From: Gemmatimonadetes bacterium 2013_60CM_65_52
GTDB taxonomy: Bacteria > Gemmatimonadota > Gemmatimonadetes > Gemmatimonadales > Gemmatimonadaceae
Reading direction: 5' to 3'
Assembly (NCBI GenBank): GCA_002215645.1
Contig: NGFI01000002.1
Location: 62,001-126,000, forward strand
Length of the DNA stretch: 64,000 nt
The position numbers were made by a program, and so were the translations under genes. The notes beneath the pieces are model-generated. The model was given only the letters and a program-made list of their open reading frames with translations. It was not told the DNA's origin and did not search any database. Shown here one piece after another: positions 8,235 through 15,621 of the stretch (position 1 is its first letter; every line of letters begins with the position of its first letter).

Positions 8235-8272
8235 GTAGGTCGGCGGTACAGTAACGGCGTTTGCCGACCTAC
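8235..8272. terminator. Hairpin with perfect 10-bp arms between convergent genes
   Basis: GTAGGTCGGC (8235-8244) pairs perfectly with GCCGACCTAC (8263-8272) across 18 bases, between the toxin stop (8225) and the stop of the FAD dehydrogenase (8277). It is followed by the tandem-like GTCCTACTGTCCTACCG. The 10-mer GTCCTACTGT (8274-8283) recurs exactly at 7093-7102, and a related hairpin with GGACAGTA arms lies at 25563-25595. It is probably a bidirectional terminator belonging to a small dispersed intergenic repeat family. Confidence 0.6.
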
Positions 8273-8276
8273 CGTC

Positions 8277-9929
8277 CTACTGTCCTACCGCTCTCCCAGC
8301 GATGCGTCCACTGAGTATACACCCTCCGAGAAACGTCCCCTCGAGCGCGCGGTACCCGTGCATGCCGCCACCGCCGAAACCGGCGACCTCGCCAGCCGCG
8401 TAGAGGCCTGGCAACGGCTGGCCACCGGCGCCGAGCACGCGTCCATGCAAATCCGTCTCGAGCCCGCCAAGAGATTTACGCGTCAGGATGTTCAATTTCA
8501 CCGCGATGAGTGGGCCGTCTCGTGGATCGAGAATCGGCGCGGGCTTCGCCACGCGGATGAGCCGCTCGCTGAGCAGGCGTCGCGCGCCGTGGGCGATTGC
8601 GAGCTGAGGATCCTTCCCCGCCGCATTGCGCGTCTGTGAATCGCGGTCGCGCACCTCGCGCTCGACCGTCGCGAAATCCACGAGCGCGTCGCCGATCAAC
8701 GCATTCATGGCGTCCACGAGGGAGCGGAGATCATTTCGGATGACGAAGTCCGCTCCGCGATCCATGAACGCCTGCACTGGCGCCTGCACCGCCTTGCCGA
8801 CACGGCGCAGTGTCAGACGGATGCTTTTGCCGGTGAGATCGGGGTTCTGCTCGCTACCCGACAGCGCGAACTCCTTCTTGATGATGGCGCGGTTGAGCAG
8901 GAACCACGTGTACGGATAGCCGTGCGTCGTGATGTGCTGAAGGGTGCCGAGCGCATCGGCGCCCGGAATGTGAGGGAATGGCAGCCGTCGCCCGGTGGGA
9001 TCGAGCCACAGACTGCTCGGACCTGGAAGTATGCGGATGCCGTGATTCGGCCAGGTGGGATTCCAATTGCGAATCCCTTCCGTGTAATGCCACATCCGGT
9101 CCGGATTGATGAGACGGCCGCCGGCCCACGACACTTCCTGCTGGAATAGTCCGTCGACGTGCTCGGGCACGCCGGAAACCATGAACGCCGGTGCGGCGCC
9201 CAATCGGTCTGTCGGCCAATAGCGTCGTACGAGCTCGTGATTTGCGCCGAGTCCGCCCGACGTGACGATCACGCTCTCCGCGTGTAGTTCGAAATCGCGG
9301 AGTATGGTTCGCGAGCTGCTCTCACCGCGCGCCACGGACGATGTTTCGAGCACGTCGCCCCGCACGCCGTGCACGACGCCGTTCGTCGTCACAAGCCCTC
9401 GAGCACGGTGACGAAAACGAAATTCCACTCGGCCGTCGCGCGCATGCATGCGAACGCCGCGCACGAACGGCTCGAGGACGCCTGGTCCCGTGCCCCAGGT
9501 CAAATGAAAGCGTGGGACGCTGTTTCCGGATGCGCCGGCACCTGCGGCACCGCGCTCTGCCCACCCGACAGCGGGAAACCAGCGCATGCCGAGCGAATGG
9601 AGCCACGGGCGCATTTCGCCGGCGGCAAAGTCGAGATATGCATCGGCCCACTGCCGCGGCCAGTGATCGTCCGGCCGATCGAAGCCGGCGGTGTTCAACC
9701 AGTCGCGCCGCGCGAGCTCGTGTGAATCACGGATGCCGAGCCGGCGCTGTTCGGGCGAGTCGACGAAGAACAAACCGCCCAGCGACCAGAACGCCTGGCC
9801 ACCGAGACTCTGCTCCCCTTCCTGATCGAGCACCATCACCCTCTTTCCCGCGTTCGCCGCTTCCGATGCGGCGACCAGTCCCGCGAGCCCCGCGCCGACG
9901 ACGATGACGTCAGCCTGGGACGTCGGCAT
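8277..9929 (-). CDS. FAD-binding dehydrogenase (Rv0785/KsdD-like flavoprotein)
   Basis: A 550-residue flavoprotein with an N-terminal Rossmann FAD site ('ADVIVVGAGLAGLVAASEA' and 'VMVLDQE') and a C-terminal FAD-closing stretch ('LPGLYAAGEVAGFGGGGMHG'). Length and the motifs 'GGQAFWSLGGLFFVDSPEQ' and 'MWHYTEGIRNWNP' place it in the fumarate-reductase/ketosteroid-dehydrogenase superfamily, in the branch annotated only as FAD-binding dehydrogenase. The physiological substrate is not known. Start at 9929 ('MPTSQADVIVV') is preferred to 9974; it lies inside the end of lgt (20-bp overlap), so the two genes are translationally coupled. There is no export signal. Confidence 0.85.
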   Translation of the reverse strand: MPTSQADVIVVGAGLAGLVAASEAANAGKRVMVLDQEGEQSLGGQAFWSLGGLFFVDSPEQRRLGIRDSHELARRDWLNTAGFDRPDDHWPRQWADAYLDFAAGEMRPWLHSLGMRWFPAVGWAERGAAGAGASGNSVPRFHLTWGTGPGVLEPFVRGVRMHARDGRVEFRFRHRARGLVTTNGVVHGVRGDVLETSSVARGESSSRTILRDFELHAESVIVTSGGLGANHELVRRYWPTDRLGAAPAFMVSGVPEHVDGLFQQEVSWAGGRLINPDRMWHYTEGIRNWNPTWPNHGIRILPGPSSLWLDPTGRRLPFPHIPGADALGTLQHITTHGYPYTWFLLNRAIIKKEFALSGSEQNPDLTGKSIRLTLRRVGKAVQAPVQAFMDRGADFVIRNDLRSLVDAMNALIGDALVDFATVEREVRDRDSQTRNAAGKDPQLAIAHGARRLLSERLIRVAKPAPILDPRDGPLIAVKLNILTRKSLGGLETDLHGRVLGAGGQPLPGLYAAGEVAGFGGGGMHGYRALEGTFLGGCILSGRIAGRAVGQ

Positions 9930-10734
9930 GTTGAACGGTGGCTGGCCGACGCACGAAGAGCAGCAGCGCGACACCCGCGACGATCATGGTGGCGGACAGG
10001 AGCTGACCCGCACTGAAGGGACCAAGCACGAGGCCGAGCTGGGCGTCGGGCTGCCGCGTGAACTCGAGCGCGAACCGGATGATCCCGTATCCTACGAGAA
10101 AGGCGCCACCAAGAAGCCCGGGACGATACCGTCCGCGCGACACCGACCAGCGCTCGAGCCATCGCAGAAAGAGAAACAGCAACAGCCCCTCGGCGACTGC
10201 TTCATAGAGCTGCGACGGATGCCGCGGCACCTGCAACGGGTCGGAGGGAAACACCATGCTCCACGGCATTGAGGAGGGGCGTCCGTACAGCTCACCGTTG
10301 ATGAAGTTTCCGATGCGTCCGAAGAACAGCCCCGGCGCACCCGCAAGCGCGAGGGTGTCGCCTACCTGAAGAAACGGCACGCGGTGCACTCTGGCAAAAA
10401 TTGCGCAGGCCGCCACCATGCCAATCACGGCGCCGTGGAACGAGAGGCCGCCGTGCCATATCCGGAGGAGCTCCACCGGGTCGTTCAGATAGTGGCCGGG
10501 CTCATAGACGACCGCATACATGATCCGCGCGCCGATGAGCATGCCCGCCATGAGGTAGCCGATCCATGAATCGAGATCGCGTTCCGTCATCGCCACCAGC
10601 CCGCGCGTGATGCGATTGCGCGCCACGCGGTGGCCGACAAGGTATCCGACGAGGTACATGAGACCGTACCATCGGAGAGCGATCGGGCCGATCCGGATGA
10701 GCTCCGGCGAAATTCTAGGATACGGTATCGTCAT
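9910..10734 (-). CDS. lgt: Prolipoprotein diacylglyceryl transferase
   Basis: A 274-residue inner-membrane enzyme that transfers diacylglycerol from phosphatidylglycerol to the lipobox cysteine of prolipoproteins. Diagnostic motifs are 'RWYGLMYLVGYLVG' in the first helix, 'IWHGGLSFHGAVIG' and the signature 'FFGRIGNFINGELYGRP', plus 'RHPSQLYEA'. About seven membrane segments are visible, the usual number. Start at 10734 ('MTIPYPRISPELIRIG') fits the family; the track start at 10935 includes sequence that on the other strand is a Fur-like remnant. The last 20 bp overlap the FAD dehydrogenase start. Confidence 0.95.
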   Translation of the reverse strand: MTIPYPRISPELIRIGPIALRWYGLMYLVGYLVGHRVARNRITRGLVAMTERDLDSWIGYLMAGMLIGARIMYAVVYEPGHYLNDPVELLRIWHGGLSFHGAVIGMVAACAIFARVHRVPFLQVGDTLALAGAPGLFFGRIGNFINGELYGRPSSMPWSMVFPSDPLQVPRHPSQLYEAVAEGLLLFLFLRWLERWSVSRGRYRPGLLGGAFLVGYGIIRFALEFTRQPDAQLGLVLGPFSAGQLLSATMIVAGVALLLFVRRPATVQHADVPG

Positions 10735-10737
10735 GAG

Positions 10738-10870
10738 ACATGAACAATACCGTGCGAACCGTGATGGCGAAGACATTTCGAAATTCGTGACGGAAGCGCA
10801 GTGGTCCCGCGGGGGTTTACGCTCGAGTCGCACGAGCTCGTGCTGTACGGGCGCTGCCCGTCCTGCCGCG
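10738..10870 (+). pseudogene. Fur/PerR-family regulator C-terminal remnant
   Basis: In the gap between lgt and the RMD1-like gene, the plus strand (codons from 10801) reads 'RGFTLESHELVLYGRCPSC', very like the C-terminal strand-and-CxxC end of Fur-family metalloregulators ('...H.L.LYG.C..C'). In another frame just upstream, 'RHEQYRANRDGEDISKF' resembles the preceding His-rich metal-site segment. No start or DNA-binding domain exists, since the region runs into lgt, and the two halves are in different frames. It is therefore a decayed fragment, not annotated in the ORF track as such. Family assignment is by pattern recall. Confidence 0.5.
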
Positions 10871-10873
10871 CGG

Positions 10874-11992
10874 CTACGCGCCCCGTCGCAGCACGCCGAC
10901 CACCAGCTCGAGAACGATGAGCACGACGATGGCAATCTCCAGCAGCTCGGCGCGCGCCGCCTGCGCTTCGCTGTTCAACATCGCGTAGGTGTCGCGCAAG
11001 ATGCCGAGCTTGCGATCGATCCCGCGCCGCCACGCCTGCTCGCGAAAGAGCTCCAACGCCGCCGCGTAGATTTTCGCCAGGTAGACGTCGTTGGTGACCT
11101 TGAGCGAGTTCTCGACGCGCTCGACCGTTTCGGTGATGTCGGCGACGCGGGTCTGAAGGTCGGACAGCACAGTGCGGAAGCGACCGGAGAGTCGTGGCTG
11201 CCGCCGCGCACGTGCAGCCTCCACCCGGTCGTAGAGGGCCGGCAGCTCGGCGTCGAGCTGTTGGTCGTACATGCGGAGCTCGAGGAGCTGCGCGTTCGCG
11301 AATTCCAGGACGAACTCCACGTCGCGATCCTCGGCGCGCGGTTCCACCACGAGCGCGTTGTCCCACGCGAGCACGGTGAGGTCGTCCTCATAGTAGGAGA
11401 AGCGGTGCGGCACGAGCTCGCGGCGCGCGGCGGCCGATAGCGTGCGCCGCTCTCCGAGCAGGAGTGGAACGAGCCGCTCGTCGGTGAGCTGCTCTGCAAC
11501 GGGAATGGACATGTCCGCGCGCTCGAGCCGATCGATGCGGAAGACGATGTATTCCTCCGACAACGGCGCAACGCCGGGACGCTCGACGGCGGGAGCGATG
11601 CGCTCCAGCACGGCCCGAAGCTCACGCTCGAGGATGGTACCGATCTCGGACGTCGAGCCAAGTGCCGCGCCAAATGCGGAAAACTCCGCCCACGTGATGT
11701 TGCGCGGCGCCTGCACGCGAAGCTGAAGCGAGCAGAGGCCGAAATCGAACAGATTGGCGGACAGGGTCGCGGGGCATGTCGTGTCGCCAATGCGGACGTC
11801 CCGTGATCCAAGCGCGCCCTGCACGGGCGGATTGCGAATCTGGATGGCGCGGGCCTCCGTGCGACTCGGCCGGAGCCGCTCGCGACTGGTGTCGCCGAGC
11901 AATTGTGCGGCGTGGTCGAGCGCAATGGTGTAGCCGACGTCGTACTGCCGGTACAACGTCGCGCCGCCGTCGACGCGAAGGTCGTCGCGCAC
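10874..11992 (-). CDS. RMD1/DUF155-like membrane-anchored protein
   Basis: A 372-residue protein starting at GTG 11992. The central 'RFSYYEDDLTVLAWDNALVVEP' and 'VEFVLEFANAQLLELRMYD' followed by a long helical region and a single C-terminal membrane segment ('ELLEIAIVVLIVLELVVGVL') match the DUF155/RMD1 (SIF2) family in layout. Bacterial members have no settled function; the eukaryotic homologues act in mitochondrial translation or microtubule organisation. The C-terminal half (from about residue 250) is probably coiled coil. The small gene 11997-12233 lies directly upstream (4 bp), so they are likely cotranscribed. Confidence 0.65.
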   Translation of the reverse strand: MRDDLRVDGGATLYRQYDVGYTIALDHAAQLLGDTSRERLRPSRTEARAIQIRNPPVQGALGSRDVRIGDTTCPATLSANLFDFGLCSLQLRVQAPRNITWAEFSAFGAALGSTSEIGTILERELRAVLERIAPAVERPGVAPLSEEYIVFRIDRLERADMSIPVAEQLTDERLVPLLLGERRTLSAAARRELVPHRFSYYEDDLTVLAWDNALVVEPRAEDRDVEFVLEFANAQLLELRMYDQQLDAELPALYDRVEAARARRQPRLSGRFRTVLSDLQTRVADITETVERVENSLKVTNDVYLAKIYAAALELFREQAWRRGIDRKLGILRDTYAMLNSEAQAARAELLEIAIVVLIVLELVVGVLRRGA

Positions 11993-11996
11993 GCCC

Positions 11997-12233
11997 TCAG
12001 CGATGGCGGCCCCGCGAACGGACCGACGTCACCTTCCTGGGCGGAAGCTTCACGCCGGCCTTGCGCGCCTTGGACAGGCCGATCGCGATCGCCTGCTTGT
12101 TCGAGCTCGCACCGTGCTTGCCCTCGCGGACGTGATGCATCTCCTCGCGCACGAACTCACCCGCTTGTGTGGATGGCGACTTGCCCTCCTTCGCATCCTC
12201 TCGTGCGCGCCTGATGGTCTCCCTGTCCGGCAT
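11997..12233 (-). CDS. Small basic protein with KQAIAIGLSKARKAG motif (DUF6496-like)
   Basis: A 78-residue, highly charged, Lys/Arg-rich protein. The core 'HGASSNKQAIAIGLSKARKAG' followed by a basic tail ('SVRSRGRHR') matches small proteins of the DUF6496 type, which are often near stress or plasmid-type genes but uncharacterised. A very good ribosome site, GGGAGG, lies five bases before the ATG at 12233. The basic tail suggests nucleic-acid contact, which is inference. It immediately precedes the RMD1-like gene. Confidence 0.65.
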   Translation of the reverse strand: MPDRETIRRAREDAKEGKSPSTQAGEFVREEMHHVREGKHGASSNKQAIAIGLSKARKAGVKLPPRKVTSVRSRGRHR

Positions 12234-12301
12234 ATGTACCTCCCTGATGATTCACGCTTCGGTGTGGCACGGCCGTGGGCTGCACATCGCGCGCCAGCAC
12301 G

Positions 12302-12781
12302 CTACCGTCTCGTCAGCGTCACGTTGGTCAACGTCTGCGCGGCAAACGTCTGACTCGAAGTGCGCGGGGGCGTGAACGTCAGCGTTCCCGTCATCGACGT
12401 TGCGCTGGTGAGGGCGCCCGAGAAGGACAACGTGCCGTGGTAGAATGTGCCGTCGCCGACAGGGTTGGAGCCCAGCGACGCCGCGAACGTGAGCGTTGGA
12501 TTGGTGAAGGTGCCGCTCGTGATCGTGAAGTTGTCGCCTGAGTACGCGGGGGTCGCCGGTCCGGAGATGGGCGCGATGGGCGGCACCGTAATCGTTCCCG
12601 TCCCGCCCACCGTGGCTCCCGACTGCGTGAGGTTGAATTGTTGGGAGCTCTGTTGGGCGAGCGCTCCCGTCCACGCACCGGCAGCGTCCGCATCCCCAAC
12701 GGTCGTGGTAGGCACGGACGCCGCGCAGCCAGCAAGGAGAACGAGCATCATGGCACGCGCCCGGCGCACGCCGAGATGCAT
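12302..12781 (-). CDS. Small Ser/Thr-rich lipoprotein
   Basis: A 159-residue predicted lipoprotein. 'MHLGVRRARAMMLVLLAGC' is a clean type II signal with lipobox LAGC. The mature part is rich in Thr, Ser and Gly, with beta-type repeats ('GTGTITVPP', 'TLTFAASLG', 'GTLTFTPP'), as in many extracytoplasmic beta-sandwich lipoproteins that start 'GAWTGAL'. I chose 12781 over the track start because the signal sequence begins there; ATG 12814 is an alternative. Function unknown. It is divergent from the PD40 protein gene across 166 bp. Confidence 0.65.
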   Translation of the reverse strand: MHLGVRRARAMMLVLLAGCAASVPTTTVGDADAAGAWTGALAQQSSQQFNLTQSGATVGGTGTITVPPIAPISGPATPAYSGDNFTITSGTFTNPTLTFAASLGSNPVGDGTFYHGTLSFSGALTSATSMTGTLTFTPPRTSSQTFAAQTLTNVTLTRR

Positions 12782-12947
12782 GGACCACCGCTGACTGGGA
12801 ATGGCTATTGGCATGACCTGAGTATGCACGTGAAGAGCGGCACTGGCGAGGGCCGCCCGCCGCATTACGAACGGCGTTCGACCTCTGCATCTTACGCCTC
12901 ATATGATTCATCGAGACCTGCTTGAACACTGCGCCGGAGTCACTCGC

Positions 12948-14462
12948 ATGATGGGAAGCACTCACATTCGCCGGTTGCTCCATGTGTCGTTTGCGGCCAT
13001 GACGATCTTCACAGCCTCGCTTGCCGGCGCACAGAGCACCGTCGGCATCTTCGAGGGGCATACCGATGTCGGTCGTGTGAGCCATCCCGGCACCGTGTCG
13101 TACGATGGCGCGACACAGGCATACGACATCTCGGGCTCGGGGCAGAACGTCTGGGGCGCGCACGACGACTTTCACTTCGTGTGGAAACGGCTCACGGGCA
13201 ACTTCATTCTTTCGGCGCGCGCGCATTTCGTCGGCAAGGGTGTCGAGGCACACCGCAAGGTCGGCTGGATGATCCGCGCCTCGCTCGACGCGACGTCTCC
13301 CCACGTCACCGCCGCCGTGCACGGAGATGGGCTCACGTCCCTCCAATTTCGCCGGATCGCGGGCGCCAACACCGAAGAGTTACGCATGCACGACAGCCTG
13401 CCCGACGTCGTGCAGCTCGAGCGCCGAGACGGCGCGTACATCATGTCGGTCGCACGGTTCGGGGATACGCTGTCCCGTCAGGAAGTGACCGGCGTGACTC
13501 TGCCCGACACCGTGTATGTCGGCCTCTTCGTCTGCGCGCACAACGACACCGTGACCGAACGCGCGGTGTACAGCAACGTGCGCATCACGAAGCCAGCTCC
13601 GGTATCCCTCGTCCCGTATCGAGAATACCTGGGAAGCAATCTCGAGATTCTGGATGTCGAATCGGGAAACGCGACGATCATTCATCAATATCGCGGCTCG
13701 TTTCAGGCGCCGAATTGGACGCCAGACGGGAAGAGTCTCTTCTATGTACAGGAGGGCAAGATCTACCGGTTCGATCTCGCATCGCGTACCCCTCAGGTCG
13801 TCAACACCGGTTCGGCGACGAGGAACAACAACGATCACGTCCTCTCGTTTGACGGCAGCATGCTGGGTATCAGCAACAGCCCCGATGCCGGCAGTCCGTC
13901 GCTCGTCTACACCGTTCCGTCGCAGGGCGGAATGCCGACGCTGATCACGAAGGTCGCGCCTTCGTACCTGCATGGGTGGTCGCCGGACGGACGGTGGCTC
14001 GTGTTCACGGGCCAACGCGGCGGTGAGTTCGACGTCTACAAGATTCCCTCGGCCGGAGGCGACGAGATTCGTCTCACCAGCGCGCCTGGATTGGACGACG
14101 GACCAGAGTTCTCGCCCGACGGTGCGTACATCTACTTCAACTCGGTGCGGAGCGGCCGCATGCAGATCTGGCGCATGCGTCCCGATGGCAGCGCGCAGCA
14201 ACAGGTGACCGACGACGGCTTCAACAACTGGTTTCCCCACATATCGCCGGACGGCAAGTGGATCGTTTACATCGCCTTTCCGCCCGAGGTGCCTCCTGGC
14301 GATCACCCATTTTACAAGCACGTGACGATCCGCCTCATACCAATCGGCGGCGGAACGGCACGTGTGATCGCGTATCTCTATGGCGGACAGGGCAGCATCA
14401 ACGTGCCCTCGTGGTCGCCGGACGGGAAGCGTCTGGCGTTCGTGAGCAACACGGGGATGTGA
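12948..14462 (+). CDS. Exported TolB-like PD40 beta-propeller protein with N-terminal DUF1349-like domain
   Basis: A 504-residue secreted protein. A signal peptide ('AAMTIFTASLAGAQS') is followed by a jelly-roll domain like DUF1349 ('GRVSHPGTVSYDG', 'WKRLTGNFILSARAHFVG'), then WD40-like PD40 repeats each carrying a 'W(T/S)PDG' turn: 'PNWTPDGKSLFY', 'GWSPDGRWLVF', 'EFSPDGAYIYF', 'HISPDGKWIVY', 'SWSPDGKRLAF'. Such proteins are thought to bind carbohydrate or protein partners in the envelope. ATG 12948 has GGAG upstream; the track start at 12903 does not. It is followed after 3 bp by a Gfo/Idh/MocA oxidoreductase, so the two form an operon. Confidence 0.82.
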   Translation: MMGSTHIRRLLHVSFAAMTIFTASLAGAQSTVGIFEGHTDVGRVSHPGTVSYDGATQAYDISGSGQNVWGAHDDFHFVWKRLTGNFILSARAHFVGKGVEAHRKVGWMIRASLDATSPHVTAAVHGDGLTSLQFRRIAGANTEELRMHDSLPDVVQLERRDGAYIMSVARFGDTLSRQEVTGVTLPDTVYVGLFVCAHNDTVTERAVYSNVRITKPAPVSLVPYREYLGSNLEILDVESGNATIIHQYRGSFQAPNWTPDGKSLFYVQEGKIYRFDLASRTPQVVNTGSATRNNNDHVLSFDGSMLGISNSPDAGSPSLVYTVPSQGGMPTLITKVAPSYLHGWSPDGRWLVFTGQRGGEFDVYKIPSAGGDEIRLTSAPGLDDGPEFSPDGAYIYFNSVRSGRMQIWRMRPDGSAQQQVTDDGFNNWFPHISPDGKWIVYIAFPPEVPPGDHPFYKHVTIRLIPIGGGTARVIAYLYGGQGSINVPSWSPDGKRLAFVSNTGM

Positions 14463-14465
14463 GCC

Positions 14466-15566
14466 ATGAGCGTCACGCGTCGGGCATTCATCGAACGGAG
14501 CGCCGTGCTCGCGGCCGGTGCGCTGATGTCTCGCCCAGCATTGCCTCCGCTGCCAACCGGCCGCACGCATAAGCCTCTCGGCGTCGCCCTCGTCGGATTG
14601 GGAAGCCTCAGCACCAATCAGATCGCACCGGCATTGCTCAGGACGGCCGATTGCACGCTGGCCGGCATCGTCACCGGCACGCCTGCCAAGGCGGCCCGTT
14701 GGAAGACACAATACAATCTGCCTGACCGCAGCATCTACGATTACACGACGATGGAGCGCATGGCGGACAATCCCGACATCGACATCGTGTACGTCGTGAC
14801 GCCCAATGCACTGCATGCCGAGCATTCGATCCTCGCGGCACGCGCGGGCAAGCACGTACTCTGCGAGAAGCCGATGGAGGTCTCCGTCGAACGATGCGAG
14901 GCAATGATCGTCGCATCGAAGGCAGCCAACCGGCAGCTCGCCATCGGCTATCGGTGCCAGTTCGAGCCGCATCATCTCGAGTGCGTCCGCCTCGCCAAGG
15001 AACGGGTGCTTGGCGACGTGAAGCTCATCAGCGCGGGCTTCGGCTTTCCCATTGGGGATCCCACACAGTGGCGCTTGAACAAGGCATTGGCAGGTGGAGG
15101 TCCGCTGATGGACGTTGGCATATATGCGCTTCAGTCGGCGCGAATGCTCGCCGGGGAGGAGCCCGTTGCGGTCTCCGCCATGATGGTGAACACCGATCCC
15201 GTCAAGTTCAAGGACATCGAGGAATCGATGACCTTTCAGCTCACGTTTCCGAGCGGCGTCATCGCCGACTGCCGCACGAGCTACAAGGTGTCCGGCATGA
15301 ACGGCTTTACGGCCTACACGGCGCGCGGGGCGTTTGGGGTCGAGCCCGCGTACGGCTACGCGGGAATCAAGGCCTGGCGCAGCGACGGTGTCGCCCTGCG
15401 CTTCGATCCCATCGACCATTTCGTCGCGGAGCTCGACGACTTTGCGCGGTGCGTCCGGACCGGCGCACCGACCAAAGTGCCCGGCGAAGAGGGTTTACGC
15501 GACATCCGCATCATGATGGCGGCATACGAGGCGGCGCGTACGGGACGAGCCGTCAACTTTTCTTAG
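14466..15566 (+). CDS. Tat-exported Gfo/Idh/MocA-family oxidoreductase
   Basis: A 366-residue NAD(P)-dependent sugar oxidoreductase of the glucose-fructose oxidoreductase type. The N-terminus has a twin-arginine signal ('SVTRRAFIERSAVLAAGAL'), then a Rossmann domain ('VALVGLGSLSTNQIAPAL') and the family signature 'GKHVLCEKPMEVS'; the C-terminal domain contains 'GGPLMDVGIYALQ'. Export with bound cofactor, as for Zymomonas GFOR, is likely. It is cotranscribed with the PD40 protein 3 bp upstream. A second Tat-exported member of the family lies at 51210-52538. Confidence 0.88.
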   Translation: MSVTRRAFIERSAVLAAGALMSRPALPPLPTGRTHKPLGVALVGLGSLSTNQIAPALLRTADCTLAGIVTGTPAKAARWKTQYNLPDRSIYDYTTMERMADNPDIDIVYVVTPNALHAEHSILAARAGKHVLCEKPMEVSVERCEAMIVASKAANRQLAIGYRCQFEPHHLECVRLAKERVLGDVKLISAGFGFPIGDPTQWRLNKALAGGGPLMDVGIYALQSARMLAGEEPVAVSAMMVNTDPVKFKDIEESMTFQLTFPSGVIADCRTSYKVSGMNGFTAYTARGAFGVEPAYGYAGIKAWRSDGVALRFDPIDHFVAELDDFARCVRTGAPTKVPGEEGLRDIRIMMAAYEAARTGRAVNFS

Positions 15567-15621
15567 TGTTTTCTTGATGGTCGGACTTGCGCTGGCGTGG
15601 TTTAGAGGCAATCACTAGGGG

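Noticed and set aside
13380-15419. 679-aa minus-strand ORF antisense to the PD40 and oxidoreductase genes
   Set aside because: No recognisable motif, Arg/His-rich composition, and it is fully antisense to two genes with clear domains.
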